DNA of 64,000 bases from Sphingorhabdus sp. Alg231-15 (GCF_900149705.1 NZ_LT703001.1:3032001-3096000), one strand, 5' to 3'; counted from the stretch's first letter, positions 16,818-27,212 are shown. The notes: generated from the sequence alone by a model not told the origin. Made by a program: numbers and translations.

Positions 16818-17657
16818 ATGATCAAGTCGTTCCCTCAGCTGCCAGCCGGTCGTCAGACCGCGATCATCACGGCTATTGCGACCATCGCGTCAGTCGTATT
16901 GTCGGCAATATTGCACTATACCTTCATTGGTTTTGGCCGGGATTTCTGGAATGGAGTCACCATTGCTCTTGTCATTCCATGGGCGATTAGCGTGCCGCTG
17001 GGCTGGTATCTTGCGCGACAGAACGAAAAACTGGTCAAGCTTGCCAATCGCTTGCGCGAGACCCGTGAGCATTTGCAGGATGTCAACAAAGCGCTGAAGC
17101 ACAAGGCGAACATTGATGGCCTGACCGGCCTTGCCAATCGGGAGCATTTTCTCGATCTGCTGGATCAACGACGTCTGCAGTCGCAGGATAGTGTATTGAT
17201 GATCATTGATGCCGATCATTTCAAAATCATCAATGATAGCTATGGTCACCCTGTCGGCGACAAGGCGCTGATCCTGTTCTCGTCCGTATTCAAGAGAATT
17301 CTGCGGAAAGATGATCTGGTCGGACGGATTGGCGGTGAAGAATTTGGTGTCCTTTTACCTGACACCAGCGCCGCCGAAGGTGAGATAATTGCCGAGATGA
17401 TCCGCTTCGAAATTGAAAATACGCTATTTGAGCCTCAGGAAGGCGTCGCTCACCGGATCACCATCAGCATTGGCATGACCAGCATATCACCACATGAGGA
17501 GCGTGCTTTGCCAATGCGCAATGCCGATAGTGCCCTGTTCGAAGCCAAAAGGCGTGGGCGCAACCAATGTGTACGCTACACGTCCGGCATGCGCGAAAAG
17601 CCGCGGCCCTTTTTTGAAGCTGGGGTCATGCAGCAGCCGATCGAAATACGGGCCTGA
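16818..17657 (+). CDS. Membrane-bound GGDEF diguanylate cyclase
   Basis: 279 residues. Two transmembrane helices (about 15-35 and 45-65), a short coiled coil (about 70-95), and a GGDEF domain (about 97-260). The active-site motif is GGEEF (172-176), with the allosteric inhibitory RxxD motif (R163-D166) five residues upstream. It should therefore make cyclic di-GMP from GTP under product feedback. There is no recognisable sensory domain beyond the membrane helices. It stands alone, upstream of polA. Confidence 0.92.
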   Translation: MIKSFPQLPAGRQTAIITAIATIASVVLSAILHYTFIGFGRDFWNGVTIALVIPWAISVPLGWYLARQNEKLVKLANRLRETREHLQDVNKALKHKANIDGLTGLANREHFLDLLDQRRLQSQDSVLMIIDADHFKIINDSYGHPVGDKALILFSSVFKRILRKDDLVGRIGGEEFGVLLPDTSAAEGEIIAEMIRFEIENTLFEPQEGVAHRITISIGMTSISPHEERALPMRNADSALFEAKRRGRNQCVRYTSGMREKPRPFFEAGVMQQPIEIRA

Positions 17658-17747
17658 ACCAGAGCGGAAAACTCAAGCAGCCTGATCTGCAAATTTTCGA
17701 CAATTTAGTCATGACGGGCATGTCCGCCGCTGCTAGTGCTATCTGGC

Positions 17748-20588
17748 ATGACAGATACAGATTCTTCGAGTGCTCCACAGTCCGAAAATGGCTCCGGTAA
17801 AGATCAACATCTCTATCTGGTCGACGGTTCGGCTTATATTTTTCGTGCCTATCATCGCCTGCCGCCCCTGACCAACATTCATGGTGAACCGGTCGGCGCG
17901 GTATATGGTTATACAACCATGCTTTGGAAGCTGGCCGACGAGCTTCATAAAGCGGATGGTCCTACGCATATGGCCGTCGTGCTCGACAAATCGTCGCAAA
18001 GCTTTCGCAATGAACTTTATAGCGAATACAAGGCGCATCGCCCGGAACCCCCGGAAGATTTGCGCCCGCAGTTTCCGATGATCCGCGATGCGACCCGTGC
18101 TTTTTCGCTGCCGCTTATCGAGGAGGAGAATGTCGAAGCTGATGATATGATCGCCAGCTATACCAAAGCCGCGGTGGCACAGGGATGGAAGGTTACGATT
18201 GTGTCGTCTGATAAAGACCTGATGCAATTGATCGAACCGTTTGATGATAGCCGTGTCGACATGCTCGACACCATGAAAAACGTTCGGATGGGTAAGGCAG
18301 CGGTTGAAGAAAAATTCGGGGTTGGTCCTGAAAAGCTTGGTGATGTGTTAGGCCTGATGGGTGACAGCGCGGACAATATCCCTGGCGTCCCTGGCATTGG
18401 CCCAAAAACCGCTTCCAAGCTGATCAATGAATATGGCGATATCGAAGCTGTGCTCGCCGCTGCGCCGGATATGAAAAAGTCCAAGATGAAGGAGAATATT
18501 CTCGAGAATATTGAGCAGGCACGCCTGTCACGGGTGTTGGTGACATTGAAGGAAGATTGCCCGCTGCCCGACACGCTCGAAAGCTTTTTGCTGAAGGATA
18601 TTCCAGATGATCCTTTGCGTGAATTTCTTACCCATCACGGGTTTAACTCGCTGCTCAAGAAACTCGGCGGCGGGCAGGCGGAGCCACAAAATCCAGATGT
18701 TGATGGCGGAATTGGAAATAGCGCTCCGGCGGCTGCAGCCAAACCGGTCGAAGTACCGGCGATTGACCGTAGCGCATATGAATGTGTGCAGGATATCGAC
18801 GCGCTGGATAAGTGGATTAATCGTGCGCATGCCAAGGGCGTGCTCGCCGTAGATGTCGAGACAGATAGCCTCGAAAGCGTCACTGCGCGGGTGGTAGGTG
18901 TCTGCATGGCCACCGGCCCCAACGAAGCCTGCTATATCCCGCTTGGTCACGGTAGCGGAGATATGTTTGCGGAATCGCCCAAACAGATTCCGACAGATGA
19001 CGCGCTGGCACGCCTCAAGCCACTGCTCGAGGACGATGCGGTGCTGAAGATCGGTCAGAATTTAAAATATGACATGACCGTGCTCGCCCAACATGACGTT
19101 CGAATCACGCCATTTGATGATACTCTGGTGATGAGCTTCAACCTCGATGCGGGCTTGCATGGTCATGGAATGGACGAACTCAGCAAGCTGCATCTCGGCC
19201 ATGAATGTATCAGCTTTAAATCGCTGACCGGTACTGGTAAAAAAGCGATCAGTTTCGCTGAAGTGTCGCTCGATAAAGCAACCGAATATGCCGCTGAAGA
19301 CGCAGACGTTACTTTGCGTTTGTGGGAAATTCTGCGCTTGCGCATGGCACCGGAGCAGGCAACGCGGGTTTATCAGATGGTCGACCGTCCGCTGGTCCCG
19401 GTCATTGCCAGAATGGAAGAAACTGGCGTGCTGGTCGACCGTGAAGAACTCTCTCGACTTTCTCAGAGCTTCGCGGAAAATATAGAGAGTCTTGAAAAAG
19501 AAATCCACGAATTGGCAGGGGAGCCATTTTCGATCGGCAGTCCAAAGCAACTGGGCGAAATCCTGTTTGGTAAGCTTGGCCTGAAAGGTGGAAAGAAAGG
19601 CAAAAGTGGACAATATTCGACCGATGTGACTGTTCTCGAACGGCTTGCTGGTGATGGTGAACCGATTGCTCAGAAGGTTGTAAATTGGCGCCAATTGTCC
19701 AAACTCAAATCGACCTACACGGATGCGCTTCAGGAGCAGATCAACAGCAAGACGGGCAGGGTTCATACGTCCTATAGCTTGAGCGGCGCACAAACCGGGC
19801 GGCTATCCTCTACCGAACCGAATTTGCAAAATATCCCGATCCGCACCGAAATCGGCCGACAAATCCGCCAAGCCTTTGTGGCTGCACCAGGCAACGTCAT
19901 ACTCGCCGCCGATTACAGCCAGATCGAGCTTCGTCTTGCCGCGCATATCGCCGATGTGGAGACCCTGAAAGAGGCTTTTGCGGCCGGTGAAGACATTCAT
20001 AATCGGACGGCGCAAGAATTGTTTGGAGCTGTGGATCGCGACACCCGCGCGCGGGCGAAGACCATCAATTTTGCCATACTCTATGGTATTTCCCGCTGGG
20101 GTCTCGCCAAACGTTTGGAGGTCGATCCTGATGAAGCGCAACAGATGATCGACACTTATTTTGAGCGCTTCCCAGGCATCAACCGCTATATCTCCGAGAC
20201 CCTGCAGGCCGCACGTGAGAGCGGCTATACGGAGACATTGTTCGGCCGCAAAACCTGGTTCGAGCGTCTGAAATCCGCGAACCAAGCCGAACGTCAGGGC
20301 AGTGAACGCGCCGCGATCAACGCGCCGATACAAGGTACAAGTGCTGACATCATTAAACGCGCCATGGCCCGCATCGGCCCAGCGCTGGCGGATGCCGGCT
20401 TGTCGCAAGTCAAAATGCTGATGCAGGTCCACGATGAACTGGTGTTTGAACTGCCGGAAAGCGATGTCGAGGCGGCATCCGAAGTGATCCGAACGGTGAT
20501 GGCGAATGCAGCAAGTCCGGCGGTGAAGCTGTCGGTGCCGTTGGATGTAGATATCGGGACGGGCAAGTCTTGGGATGAGGCACATTGA
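17748..20588 (+). CDS. polA: DNA polymerase I
   Basis: 946 residues from the ATG at 17748 (a GTG at 17736 is the alternative). 5'-3' exonuclease domain in the first 300 residues (LYLVDGSAYIFRAYH; EADDMIASY; GDSADNIPGVPGIGPKTA), a proofreading 3'-5' exonuclease domain with intact D-x-E (AVDVETDSLES, near residue 370), and the polymerase domain with motif A DYSQIELRLAAHI, motif B RARAKTINFAILYG and motif C VHDELVFE. All three activities should be present. Used for Okazaki fragment processing and repair synthesis. Confidence 0.97.
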   Translation: MTDTDSSSAPQSENGSGKDQHLYLVDGSAYIFRAYHRLPPLTNIHGEPVGAVYGYTTMLWKLADELHKADGPTHMAVVLDKSSQSFRNELYSEYKAHRPEPPEDLRPQFPMIRDATRAFSLPLIEEENVEADDMIASYTKAAVAQGWKVTIVSSDKDLMQLIEPFDDSRVDMLDTMKNVRMGKAAVEEKFGVGPEKLGDVLGLMGDSADNIPGVPGIGPKTASKLINEYGDIEAVLAAAPDMKKSKMKENILENIEQARLSRVLVTLKEDCPLPDTLESFLLKDIPDDPLREFLTHHGFNSLLKKLGGGQAEPQNPDVDGGIGNSAPAAAAKPVEVPAIDRSAYECVQDIDALDKWINRAHAKGVLAVDVETDSLESVTARVVGVCMATGPNEACYIPLGHGSGDMFAESPKQIPTDDALARLKPLLEDDAVLKIGQNLKYDMTVLAQHDVRITPFDDTLVMSFNLDAGLHGHGMDELSKLHLGHECISFKSLTGTGKKAISFAEVSLDKATEYAAEDADVTLRLWEILRLRMAPEQATRVYQMVDRPLVPVIARMEETGVLVDREELSRLSQSFAENIESLEKEIHELAGEPFSIGSPKQLGEILFGKLGLKGGKKGKSGQYSTDVTVLERLAGDGEPIAQKVVNWRQLSKLKSTYTDALQEQINSKTGRVHTSYSLSGAQTGRLSSTEPNLQNIPIRTEIGRQIRQAFVAAPGNVILAADYSQIELRLAAHIADVETLKEAFAAGEDIHNRTAQELFGAVDRDTRARAKTINFAILYGISRWGLAKRLEVDPDEAQQMIDTYFERFPGINRYISETLQAARESGYTETLFGRKTWFERLKSANQAERQGSERAAINAPIQGTSADIIKRAMARIGPALADAGLSQVKMLMQVHDELVFELPESDVEAASEVIRTVMANAASPAVKLSVPLDVDIGTGKSWDEAH

Positions 20589-20756
20589 TGTTGCGGCTGC
20601 GTTAATGCGTTGATCAATCTTCGAAGAATGTCAGCTTTCGGCGATACTGGTTCTTTGAAAGCGGGTGTTGATCTTCTCTCATAGCTCGGCAATTATGACC
20701 TGCTCATCGCATGGCGAGTATTGTCAGCCGTCCCCCGGTTCTCTGGAGATTCTTTA

Positions 20757-23660
20757 ATGCTACAGATGTTTCGGTTGCAATTTCCCGCTGCTCTGTTTGC
20801 GGTCTTTATACTATTGGCGACAATGCCAGCATTGGCCAGCAGCGAAGGCCAAAAGGGCGGTTTCGCACATGATGGTAGTGATCTGGAGCCAGATTCGCGT
20901 GTTGTGTACGGCACGCTCGAAAACGGTTTACGCTATGCCGTGATGAAAAACAGCACGCCCACTGGTGTTGCGGCGCTGCGAATGCGGGTCGCAACAGGGT
21001 CATTGAATGAGACCGAAAAGCAGAGAGGTATCGCGCATTTTCTTGAACATATGGCGTTTAACGGATCGAAAAATGTTGCCGAAGGTGAGATGATAAAACG
21101 CCTTGAACGCTATGGTTTGTCCTTTGGGGCAGACACCAATGCGAGCACCGGTTTTAGTCAGACCACTTACAAATTGAACTTGCCTTCCATTGGCGAGGAG
21201 ATTTTGAATGAAGCCTTTTTCCTGATGCGGGAAACGGCGGAAAATCTGACACTCGACAAAGACGCTATCGAGCGGGAGCGCGGTATTATTGCGTCGGAGA
21301 AACGCAGCCGAGATTCAGTCAATTTTCGGGCTCTTGTCGCCAATTTGGGTTTCCTGACCGAAGGTAGCGGCCTGGTTGATCGCTTGCCAATCGGCACGAA
21401 CGAAACCATCGCCAGCATGCCGCGTTCGGAGTTTGTGAAATATTACCGCGCTTATTATCGACCAGAAAATACATTTATCGCTTTTATCGGAGATGTAGAG
21501 ACCGATCTGGCGATCAAAAAAATCGAAACCTATTTTGGCAACTGGCGATCCGCATTCTCGCCTCCACCTGCTTCAGAAACCCCGCCAGTCAACATCATTC
21601 CGGGCCGGATCGGCTATCATCAGAATGATGAAATCCTGACCACTGTCTCATTGGGTATTCTTCATCCCTATCAGGAACGTCCTGATAATCTGGCGCGCCG
21701 CAAAGAAGGTTTTTTGCGCGCATTGGGAGCACAGATCGTCAATCGCCGGCTGGATCGGAAAGTCGATGCCGGCGATGCTCCCTATCTTGATGCGTCAATT
21801 ATTCGCTTTGCACCAGAAGACAAGGTGGACGCGTGGATTATCCGCATGCGCAGCAATCCAGAAAACTGGCGCGAGGCGTTAGCTGGAGGAGACCAGGAGA
21901 TCCGACGCGCCTTTACCTATGGCTTTTCCCAGACAGAGCTGGACGAAGCGCTGGCGCGGTGGCGCAAAAGACTGCAGGTGGCCGTGGATCGCAAGGATAC
22001 CCGCAAGACCTATGCGGGACTGGAATATAATTATGCAAAAGAATTGGTAGATAGCTTTGCCAACGAGCGTGTTTTTACAGCGCCTGAGACTGATCTTGAG
22101 CGGTTCGAGAAGTTTGCTGCTGAAATATCACTCGCTGATGTCGAGCGGGTTTTTCGCGAACGTTGGACGGGAATAGAAAAACCGTTTGTCTATCTCGCGA
22201 CCGATCAAAAGTTGGATAATCCCGAAGCGGAGATCGGCTCTGCGCTAATCGCATCCCGTAAAATCGCGGTTTCGCCATTGGAAAGCGAGCAGCGGAAAAA
22301 ATTTGCCTATACCAATTTCGGCAAGCGCGGTCTGGTGACGAGGGAGGCGTACCTGCCCGATGCCGATGCCTATACGGTGACATTTGCCAACAATGTGCGG
22401 CTAAATTTCAAACAGACGGATTTTGACAGAGATACCATTGGTGTTCGCGTGCGCGTTGGCAGTGGATTTATTTCCATGCCGCAGAAAGACGAAAGCCTGC
22501 GACGGCTGGCTGAGAACCTGCTGAACGGCAGTGGCGTGGAAGGATATAGTGCGGACGAGTTGCGGACGCTTTTCGCCGGAAAACGTGTCGGCACCAGAGT
22601 GCGCCTACGTCCCAACAATGATGCGCTTGAAATTGTCGGTGGGACGAACCGCGAAAATCTTCCGGATCAGCTCAATTTGATGACCGCTCATGTGACCGCC
22701 CCGGCATATCGAGAACAAACCGTCAGACGCTATCATGACAAGATAAAAGCATGGTACCCGACCCATGATGCGACCCCGCTCAGAGTAGCGGACAAAGAAT
22801 TGCCCCGCATGATCCGGTCCGGTGATCGGCGCTATGGCTATGATAGTCTCGAGAGCTTTCTGTTGCCCGAAATTGCAGATGTACGCGACTGGATGGGGCC
22901 GCAGCTGGAAAATGGCTTGATCGAGATTACAATCGTCGGCGATGTCGATCGGGCGACCGCAATTGCGGAGGTTGCGCGAACATTTGGCGCGCTGCGCAGA
23001 AGAGCAGACAGCAAGGATGCGTTTTTGGACATGCGCAAGCTCGAATTCCCGGCGCAGCCAGCGGAGCCGTTCACTTATTACCATCAGGGGAATCAAGATC
23101 AGGCAGTTGTCAGGATCTATTGGCCTACGCCTGATGCATCCGATCCTGTCAATATATTCAAAATGCAGGTGTTGCGCAGCGTATTCCGCAATCAGCTAAC
23201 CGCTGTTCTCCGAGAAGAAATGGCCGCAACCTATTCGCCAGGTGCCGGTCTATTCGCCAATGATCTGTTTGAAGACTATGGCTATTTATTCGCCAGCGTA
23301 ACCGCAGCGCCAGAAAATGTCGATGCCGTGCATCAGGCTATACTGGATGTTGGAAAGGGGCTTGCTGATGGAGCAATTGATCAGGATATTTTCGGTCGGG
23401 CCCTCAAACCTATAATGGATGACATTAACAGCACGCTGGAAAATAACGGCTATTGGCTGAATATTTTAGGCGATGCGCAGACAGATGCTACCGGGTTGGC
23501 GAGACATCGGATCCGTGAAAATATTCTGCGAAACATGACGGTCGACGATATCAAGGTGCTGGCTGCACAGATTTTCGATACACAGGCTGCGGTGACCGCC
23601 TATGTTCTGCCGGCTCCTCCTGAGGAGGCACAAACTGATCCTGTACGGGTTGGCGGATGA
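20757..23660 (+). CDS. M16 family zinc peptidase (pitrilysin-like), exported
   Basis: 967 residues from the ATG at 20757, which has GGAG 9 bases upstream and begins with a signal peptide (LQFPAALFAVFILLATMPALA). The inverted zinc motif HFLEH (H94, E97, H98 in GIAHFLEHMAFNGSKN) and the downstream Glu in the IERERGIIASEKR region are intact. The chain carries two M16 homology halves, the second inactive, as in pitrilysin/insulinase-type enzymes. A periplasmic peptide-degrading role is inferred. The ORF can be extended upstream to 20721 with a TTG, but that would bury the signal peptide. Confidence 0.92.
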   Translation: MLQMFRLQFPAALFAVFILLATMPALASSEGQKGGFAHDGSDLEPDSRVVYGTLENGLRYAVMKNSTPTGVAALRMRVATGSLNETEKQRGIAHFLEHMAFNGSKNVAEGEMIKRLERYGLSFGADTNASTGFSQTTYKLNLPSIGEEILNEAFFLMRETAENLTLDKDAIERERGIIASEKRSRDSVNFRALVANLGFLTEGSGLVDRLPIGTNETIASMPRSEFVKYYRAYYRPENTFIAFIGDVETDLAIKKIETYFGNWRSAFSPPPASETPPVNIIPGRIGYHQNDEILTTVSLGILHPYQERPDNLARRKEGFLRALGAQIVNRRLDRKVDAGDAPYLDASIIRFAPEDKVDAWIIRMRSNPENWREALAGGDQEIRRAFTYGFSQTELDEALARWRKRLQVAVDRKDTRKTYAGLEYNYAKELVDSFANERVFTAPETDLERFEKFAAEISLADVERVFRERWTGIEKPFVYLATDQKLDNPEAEIGSALIASRKIAVSPLESEQRKKFAYTNFGKRGLVTREAYLPDADAYTVTFANNVRLNFKQTDFDRDTIGVRVRVGSGFISMPQKDESLRRLAENLLNGSGVEGYSADELRTLFAGKRVGTRVRLRPNNDALEIVGGTNRENLPDQLNLMTAHVTAPAYREQTVRRYHDKIKAWYPTHDATPLRVADKELPRMIRSGDRRYGYDSLESFLLPEIADVRDWMGPQLENGLIEITIVGDVDRATAIAEVARTFGALRRRADSKDAFLDMRKLEFPAQPAEPFTYYHQGNQDQAVVRIYWPTPDASDPVNIFKMQVLRSVFRNQLTAVLREEMAATYSPGAGLFANDLFEDYGYLFASVTAAPENVDAVHQAILDVGKGLADGAIDQDIFGRALKPIMDDINSTLENNGYWLNILGDAQTDATGLARHRIRENILRNMTVDDIKVLAAQIFDTQAAVTAYVLPAPPEEAQTDPVRVGG

Positions 23661-23761
23661 CACTGGGCTTCCGTTTCGACCGCGCTTCGCCCGTCCGTTA
23701 AACTAATCAACCCAGACAGACTTGGTCCCAACCAGTTCTTTCAGTCCGTCTAAGGCAGTTT

Positions 23762-24670
23762 TCAGCTCTTTGTTCTTGGGCGAGCCTGACGATAAGAGCC
23801 CAGCAAGCGCACACTGTTGCAGTGGAAATGCAGTTCCTCCAGCGCCCGATCTACCGCTGGATCACCAGGCGCACCTTCAATATCAGCATAGAATTTCGAT
23901 GCCGAAAAACTGCTTCCCTCCTGGTAGCTTTCCAGCTTCGTCATATTCACACCATTTGTGGCGAAGCCGCCCATCGCTTTGTACAGGGCAGCGGGAATAT
24001 TCTTAACCTCGAATATGAAGGTCGTCATCGCCCTGTAGTCATGAGCGCCATTGGATTGCGGAGTCACAGCTTCGGGCGCGAGCAGAACGAAGCGGGTCAT
24101 ATTATGATCTTCATCCTCAATCGCGTCGGCAATTGGTTTCAGGCCATAAATCTGAGCAGCGAGCGGGGGCGCAATAGCAGCAGCGCTATGATCGTCATGT
24201 TGCGCAACATAGGCGGCAGCAGCAGCTGTATCGGCATAAGCGACCGGAATAATGTCATGGGTGCGCAGATAATGACGGCACTGGCCGAGGGCCTGTGGAT
24301 GGCTCATTGCGGTTTTGATGTCGGCATCCGCAGATTTCGCCATCAAACAGTGCCGTATCGGCATGAAATGTTCGGCGACGATATGCAGACCCGATTCGGG
24401 AAGCAGAAAATGTATGTCGGCGACGCGCCCGTGCAGACTGTTTTCAATTGGGATGATCGCAGACCCGGCGGTGCCAAGTTTCACCGCATCCAGTGCGTCT
24501 TCGAACGAAAAACAAGGCAGCGTGAGACAGTCCGGCGCATATTCCATCGCGGCAAGATGAGAATTTGCGCCGGGAGCCCCCTGAAACGCAATGGCTTGAG
24601 ATGGCTGCTGTGCAGCGGTTTCGGTCATTTTTTTGACCATTCCCAACGCGTTTTCGGGAAAGCTGTTCAT
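23762..24670 (-). CDS. pheA: Prephenate dehydratase
   Basis: 302 residues, monofunctional form without chorismate mutase. Converts prephenate to phenylpyruvate in phenylalanine synthesis. The catalytic domain has IAFQGAPGANSHLAA, IPIENSLHGRVADIH and a DEDHNMTRF loop with the conserved Thr-Arg-Phe; the ACT domain near the C-terminus carries the Phe-binding ESYQEGSSFSASKFYADIEG. The start could also be the Met at 24646 or 24628. It is divergent from the cytochrome gene, an arrangement I know from other sphingomonads. Confidence 0.95.
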   Translation of the reverse strand: MNSFPENALGMVKKMTETAAQQPSQAIAFQGAPGANSHLAAMEYAPDCLTLPCFSFEDALDAVKLGTAGSAIIPIENSLHGRVADIHFLLPESGLHIVAEHFMPIRHCLMAKSADADIKTAMSHPQALGQCRHYLRTHDIIPVAYADTAAAAAYVAQHDDHSAAAIAPPLAAQIYGLKPIADAIEDEDHNMTRFVLLAPEAVTPQSNGAHDYRAMTTFIFEVKNIPAALYKAMGGFATNGVNMTKLESYQEGSSFSASKFYADIEGAPGDPAVDRALEELHFHCNSVRLLGSYRQARPRTKS

Positions 24671-24926
24671 AATATTCTCAGTTCCTGTTCTTTCAGCTGA
24701 TGACTGTTTGGCCCGCGATTGCCGTACAAATCCCTGCTACGCAAGACCTGAAAAGAAAATAGCGAAGCTGACGCAATATAATTAGGGGTCGCTACCATAT
24801 CAGTTGGGACAAGATTAGTGAGCGGCAAGGCAATTGAGGTCTTGCTTTGAACGGATGCTCTTATTAGAGAAAGCCCCAAAGTTTCGGCAGGCTGATCCTG
24901 CCCGTCATTCAGGGATTTGACACGAG

Positions 24927-25565
24927 ATGGACAATAACAACACCATTGCTGGCTGGGTATTAGCTGGCGGAATCGCGGCACTCGGCTTTTCAATCCTTAG
25001 CGGAAAATATTTCCACGCGGACAAATATGAGCGCCCCGAAACCATGGGCTATGTGATTGAAGGTGTCGAATCATCTGACGGTGGCAAGGAAGAAATGCCG
25101 ATGAGCATGATGCTTGCAAAGTCGGACGTTGCGGCTGGTGAAGCGGTGTTCAAGAAGTGCATTGCCTGTCACACGATCAATGAAGGCGGTGCCAATGGTA
25201 TCGGCCCGAATCTCTATAATTCTCTGGGCAAGCGGCATGGCAATGTCGCCGGCTTTGCTTATAGTGATGCTCTGTCATCAGTCGAAGGCAACTGGAATTT
25301 CGACAACATGAATGCGTGGCTGATTTCTCCGCGCAAATATGCGCCGGGTACCAAAATGACATTTGCCGGACTGAGCAAGCCCGAAGATCGTGCCAATGTT
25401 ATCGCCTATATGAATGCGCAAGGGTCTAACTTGCCATTTCCTGAGCCACCAGCGGAAGAAGCGCCGGCAGAAGGTGAAGCGGTCGCTGAAGCAGAAGCCG
25501 ATGCTGCTGCTACCGAAGTTGCGGAAGAAACTGTGGCAGCAGACGAAGCGGCTGCGGCGGAATAA
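24927..25565 (+). CDS. cycM: Membrane-anchored cytochrome c (CycM / c552 type)
   Basis: 212 residues. An uncleaved N-terminal membrane anchor (TIAGWVLAGGIAALGFSIL), then a class I cytochrome c domain with heme motif CIACH (C78, C81, H82) and axial Met144 in GTKMTF. After the heme domain there is a tail of about 45 residues made almost only of Ala, Glu, Pro and Val. It should carry electrons between the bc1 complex and the terminal oxidase at the periplasmic face. The intergenic region of 256 bases to pheA must hold both promoters; I see no clear operators. Confidence 0.92.
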   Translation: MDNNNTIAGWVLAGGIAALGFSILSGKYFHADKYERPETMGYVIEGVESSDGGKEEMPMSMMLAKSDVAAGEAVFKKCIACHTINEGGANGIGPNLYNSLGKRHGNVAGFAYSDALSSVEGNWNFDNMNAWLISPRKYAPGTKMTFAGLSKPEDRANVIAYMNAQGSNLPFPEPPAEEAPAEGEAVAEAEADAAATEVAEETVAADEAAAAE

Positions 25566-25613
25566 AATCCCGACGGGTCAATTACAGTTCTACCGGTCAA
25601 TCGCTGTCGGCTT

Positions 25614-26483
25614 TTAACCGCAGTCTAAACCGTAAAACTCCTGGATAATAGCCCAGGCTTCATCCGCAGTTTCAACAAATTGAAACAGGTCGAGATCTTT
25701 GGCGCTAATCGTGCCTTCTTCGGCCAAGGCGTCGAAATTTATCACGCGATGCCAGAAATCTTTACCGAATAGGATGATCGGAAGCGGTTCCATCTTGCCG
25801 GTCTGAACCAGCGTCAGCAGTTCAAAAAACTCGTCAAACGTACCGAAGCCGCCTGGGAATACTGCAACAGCCCTGGCGCGTAGCAGGAAGTGCATCTTAC
25901 GCAGCGCGAAATAGTGGAACTGGAAACTGAGAGATGGGGTCACATATTCATTCGGTGCCTGCTCGTGCGGCAGGACGATGTTGAGGCCGATTGATTCTTT
26001 GCCTGCATCGGTCGCGCCGCGATTGGCCGCTTCCATAATGGAGGGTCCACCCCCGGAGCAGACAACAAAGTCACGTTTGCCATTTTCCGTAATTCCGCAA
26101 TCGCTGGCGATTTGGCCCAATTTGCGGGCTTCATCGTAATATTTGGATTTTTCTTTCAGCCGCTGGGCGGTCTTCAAAGAGGCATCGTCGGTGGCTGCTT
26201 CGACGAGTGCATCTGCCTTGCTGGGCTCGGGGATGCGCGCTGAGCCATACATGACCAGCGTTGAGCCAATACCCGCCTCATCAAGCAACATTTCTGGTTT
26301 CAACAGTTCCAGCTGAAACCGGACTGGCCGCAATTCCTCGCGGAGCAGGAAGTCATTATCCTGGAAAGCCAGCGTGTAGGCGGGGTCTTCGGTCTGTGGG
26401 GTACTTAGGGCCTGTTGTTTGGCGAAATCTGCTTCTTGTTTTGCACGATAGAAGCGGCGGTCGTGTAAATCTTTATTTGTCAT
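25614..26483 (-). CDS. LOG family protein (TIGR00730 / lysine decarboxylase-like)
   Basis: 289 residues. The Rossmann-type LOG motif PGGFGTFDEFFE and the GGGPSIMEAANRGA motif are present. These form the nucleotide-monophosphate binding and phosphoribohydrolase site known from cytokinin-activating LOG enzymes. Longer bacterial members such as this one (extra N-terminal 90 residues) are related to PpnN-type nucleotide hydrolases, so the old name lysine decarboxylase should not be taken literally. Convergent with cycM. Confidence 0.9.
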   Translation of the reverse strand: MTNKDLHDRRFYRAKQEADFAKQQALSTPQTEDPAYTLAFQDNDFLLREELRPVRFQLELLKPEMLLDEAGIGSTLVMYGSARIPEPSKADALVEAATDDASLKTAQRLKEKSKYYDEARKLGQIASDCGITENGKRDFVVCSGGGPSIMEAANRGATDAGKESIGLNIVLPHEQAPNEYVTPSLSFQFHYFALRKMHFLLRARAVAVFPGGFGTFDEFFELLTLVQTGKMEPLPIILFGKDFWHRVINFDALAEEGTISAKDLDLFQFVETADEAWAIIQEFYGLDCG

Positions 26484-26549
26484 GGCTCTGCCCTAGAGCA
26501 TAGCAATGTGACTTGCCAATAAACTTAATGGTTTATCGAAAAAATCATT

Positions 26550-27212
26550 CTAGCGGCAATAACCGTTGCCACCCATGTCAAAATGGAAGTGATCGGAATG
26601 CGCGGCATTGAAATCGGGGCTGAGTACGGTTCCGAAACGCCTACAGGCGCTTTTGTGGATCGCCCGCAAGAATTTCTTCTCCTGCCGCCCATTTCTCCAG
26701 TTTTTGGTAAGCGTAATGCGCCGCCCATCGGCTAAAACAAAGCCCGACACGTCGATGGCATTGGCGCGCCCATGTTCGGACAGACGATTGGATCCGGCGA
26801 CACGGCGGCAACTATAACTGCCCATGGTCTCAATTCTCACCAGTTCGCTTCCGAGATATTGGCGCGCGGCGCGTCTGACCGCATATTCTGTCCATGCGGC
26901 AAATTTGTTCGCCAGCTCGCATCTGACCGGCCCGAGGTTTGAAATCTCCGTACTGCGACCGACATCCAGCATTGTGATCGCATCTATCTGGCTACAACCG
27001 CCGGAGAAATTTTGATCGGGCAGGGGTGAAAAACGGACACCGGCATTGCGCAATTCTCCGAAACACTGACGGGCGCTGGGACTCGGATCAATTTTCGTGC
27101 TGCTGGATGGCCGTTTGCTGTCAGGTATGCCGCAAGCACCCAGTGCGAGTGACAGCATCCCCAAAATCAAAAAATTGCGCAAAACGGGTGTATGAACAGA
27201 TGGGTTTTTCAT
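26550..27212 (-). CDS. Extensin-like (DUF extensin family) lipoprotein
   Basis: 220 residues. Lipoprotein signal with lipobox LGAC, then the extensin-like C-terminal domain: CGELR-type start (CFGELRNAGVRF), GSYSCRRV, LSEHGRANAIDVSGF and the final SDHFHFDMGGNGYCR with its H-x-H and Cys residues. The His/Asp arrangement resembles peptidoglycan-active D-Ala-D-Ala metallopeptidase folds (SEHGxAxAID), so a cell-wall role is plausible, though unproven. Confidence 0.88.
   Translation of the reverse strand: MKNPSVHTPVLRNFLILGMLSLALGACGIPDSKRPSSSTKIDPSPSARQCFGELRNAGVRFSPLPDQNFSGGCSQIDAITMLDVGRSTEISNLGPVRCELANKFAAWTEYAVRRAARQYLGSELVRIETMGSYSCRRVAGSNRLSEHGRANAIDVSGFVLADGRRITLTKNWRNGRQEKKFLRAIHKSACRRFGTVLSPDFNAAHSDHFHFDMGGNGYCR

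Noticed and set aside
23822-24700. Plus-strand ORF of 292 codons opposite pheA
   Set aside because: pheA has intact catalytic and ACT motifs; the opposite frame is a shadow.
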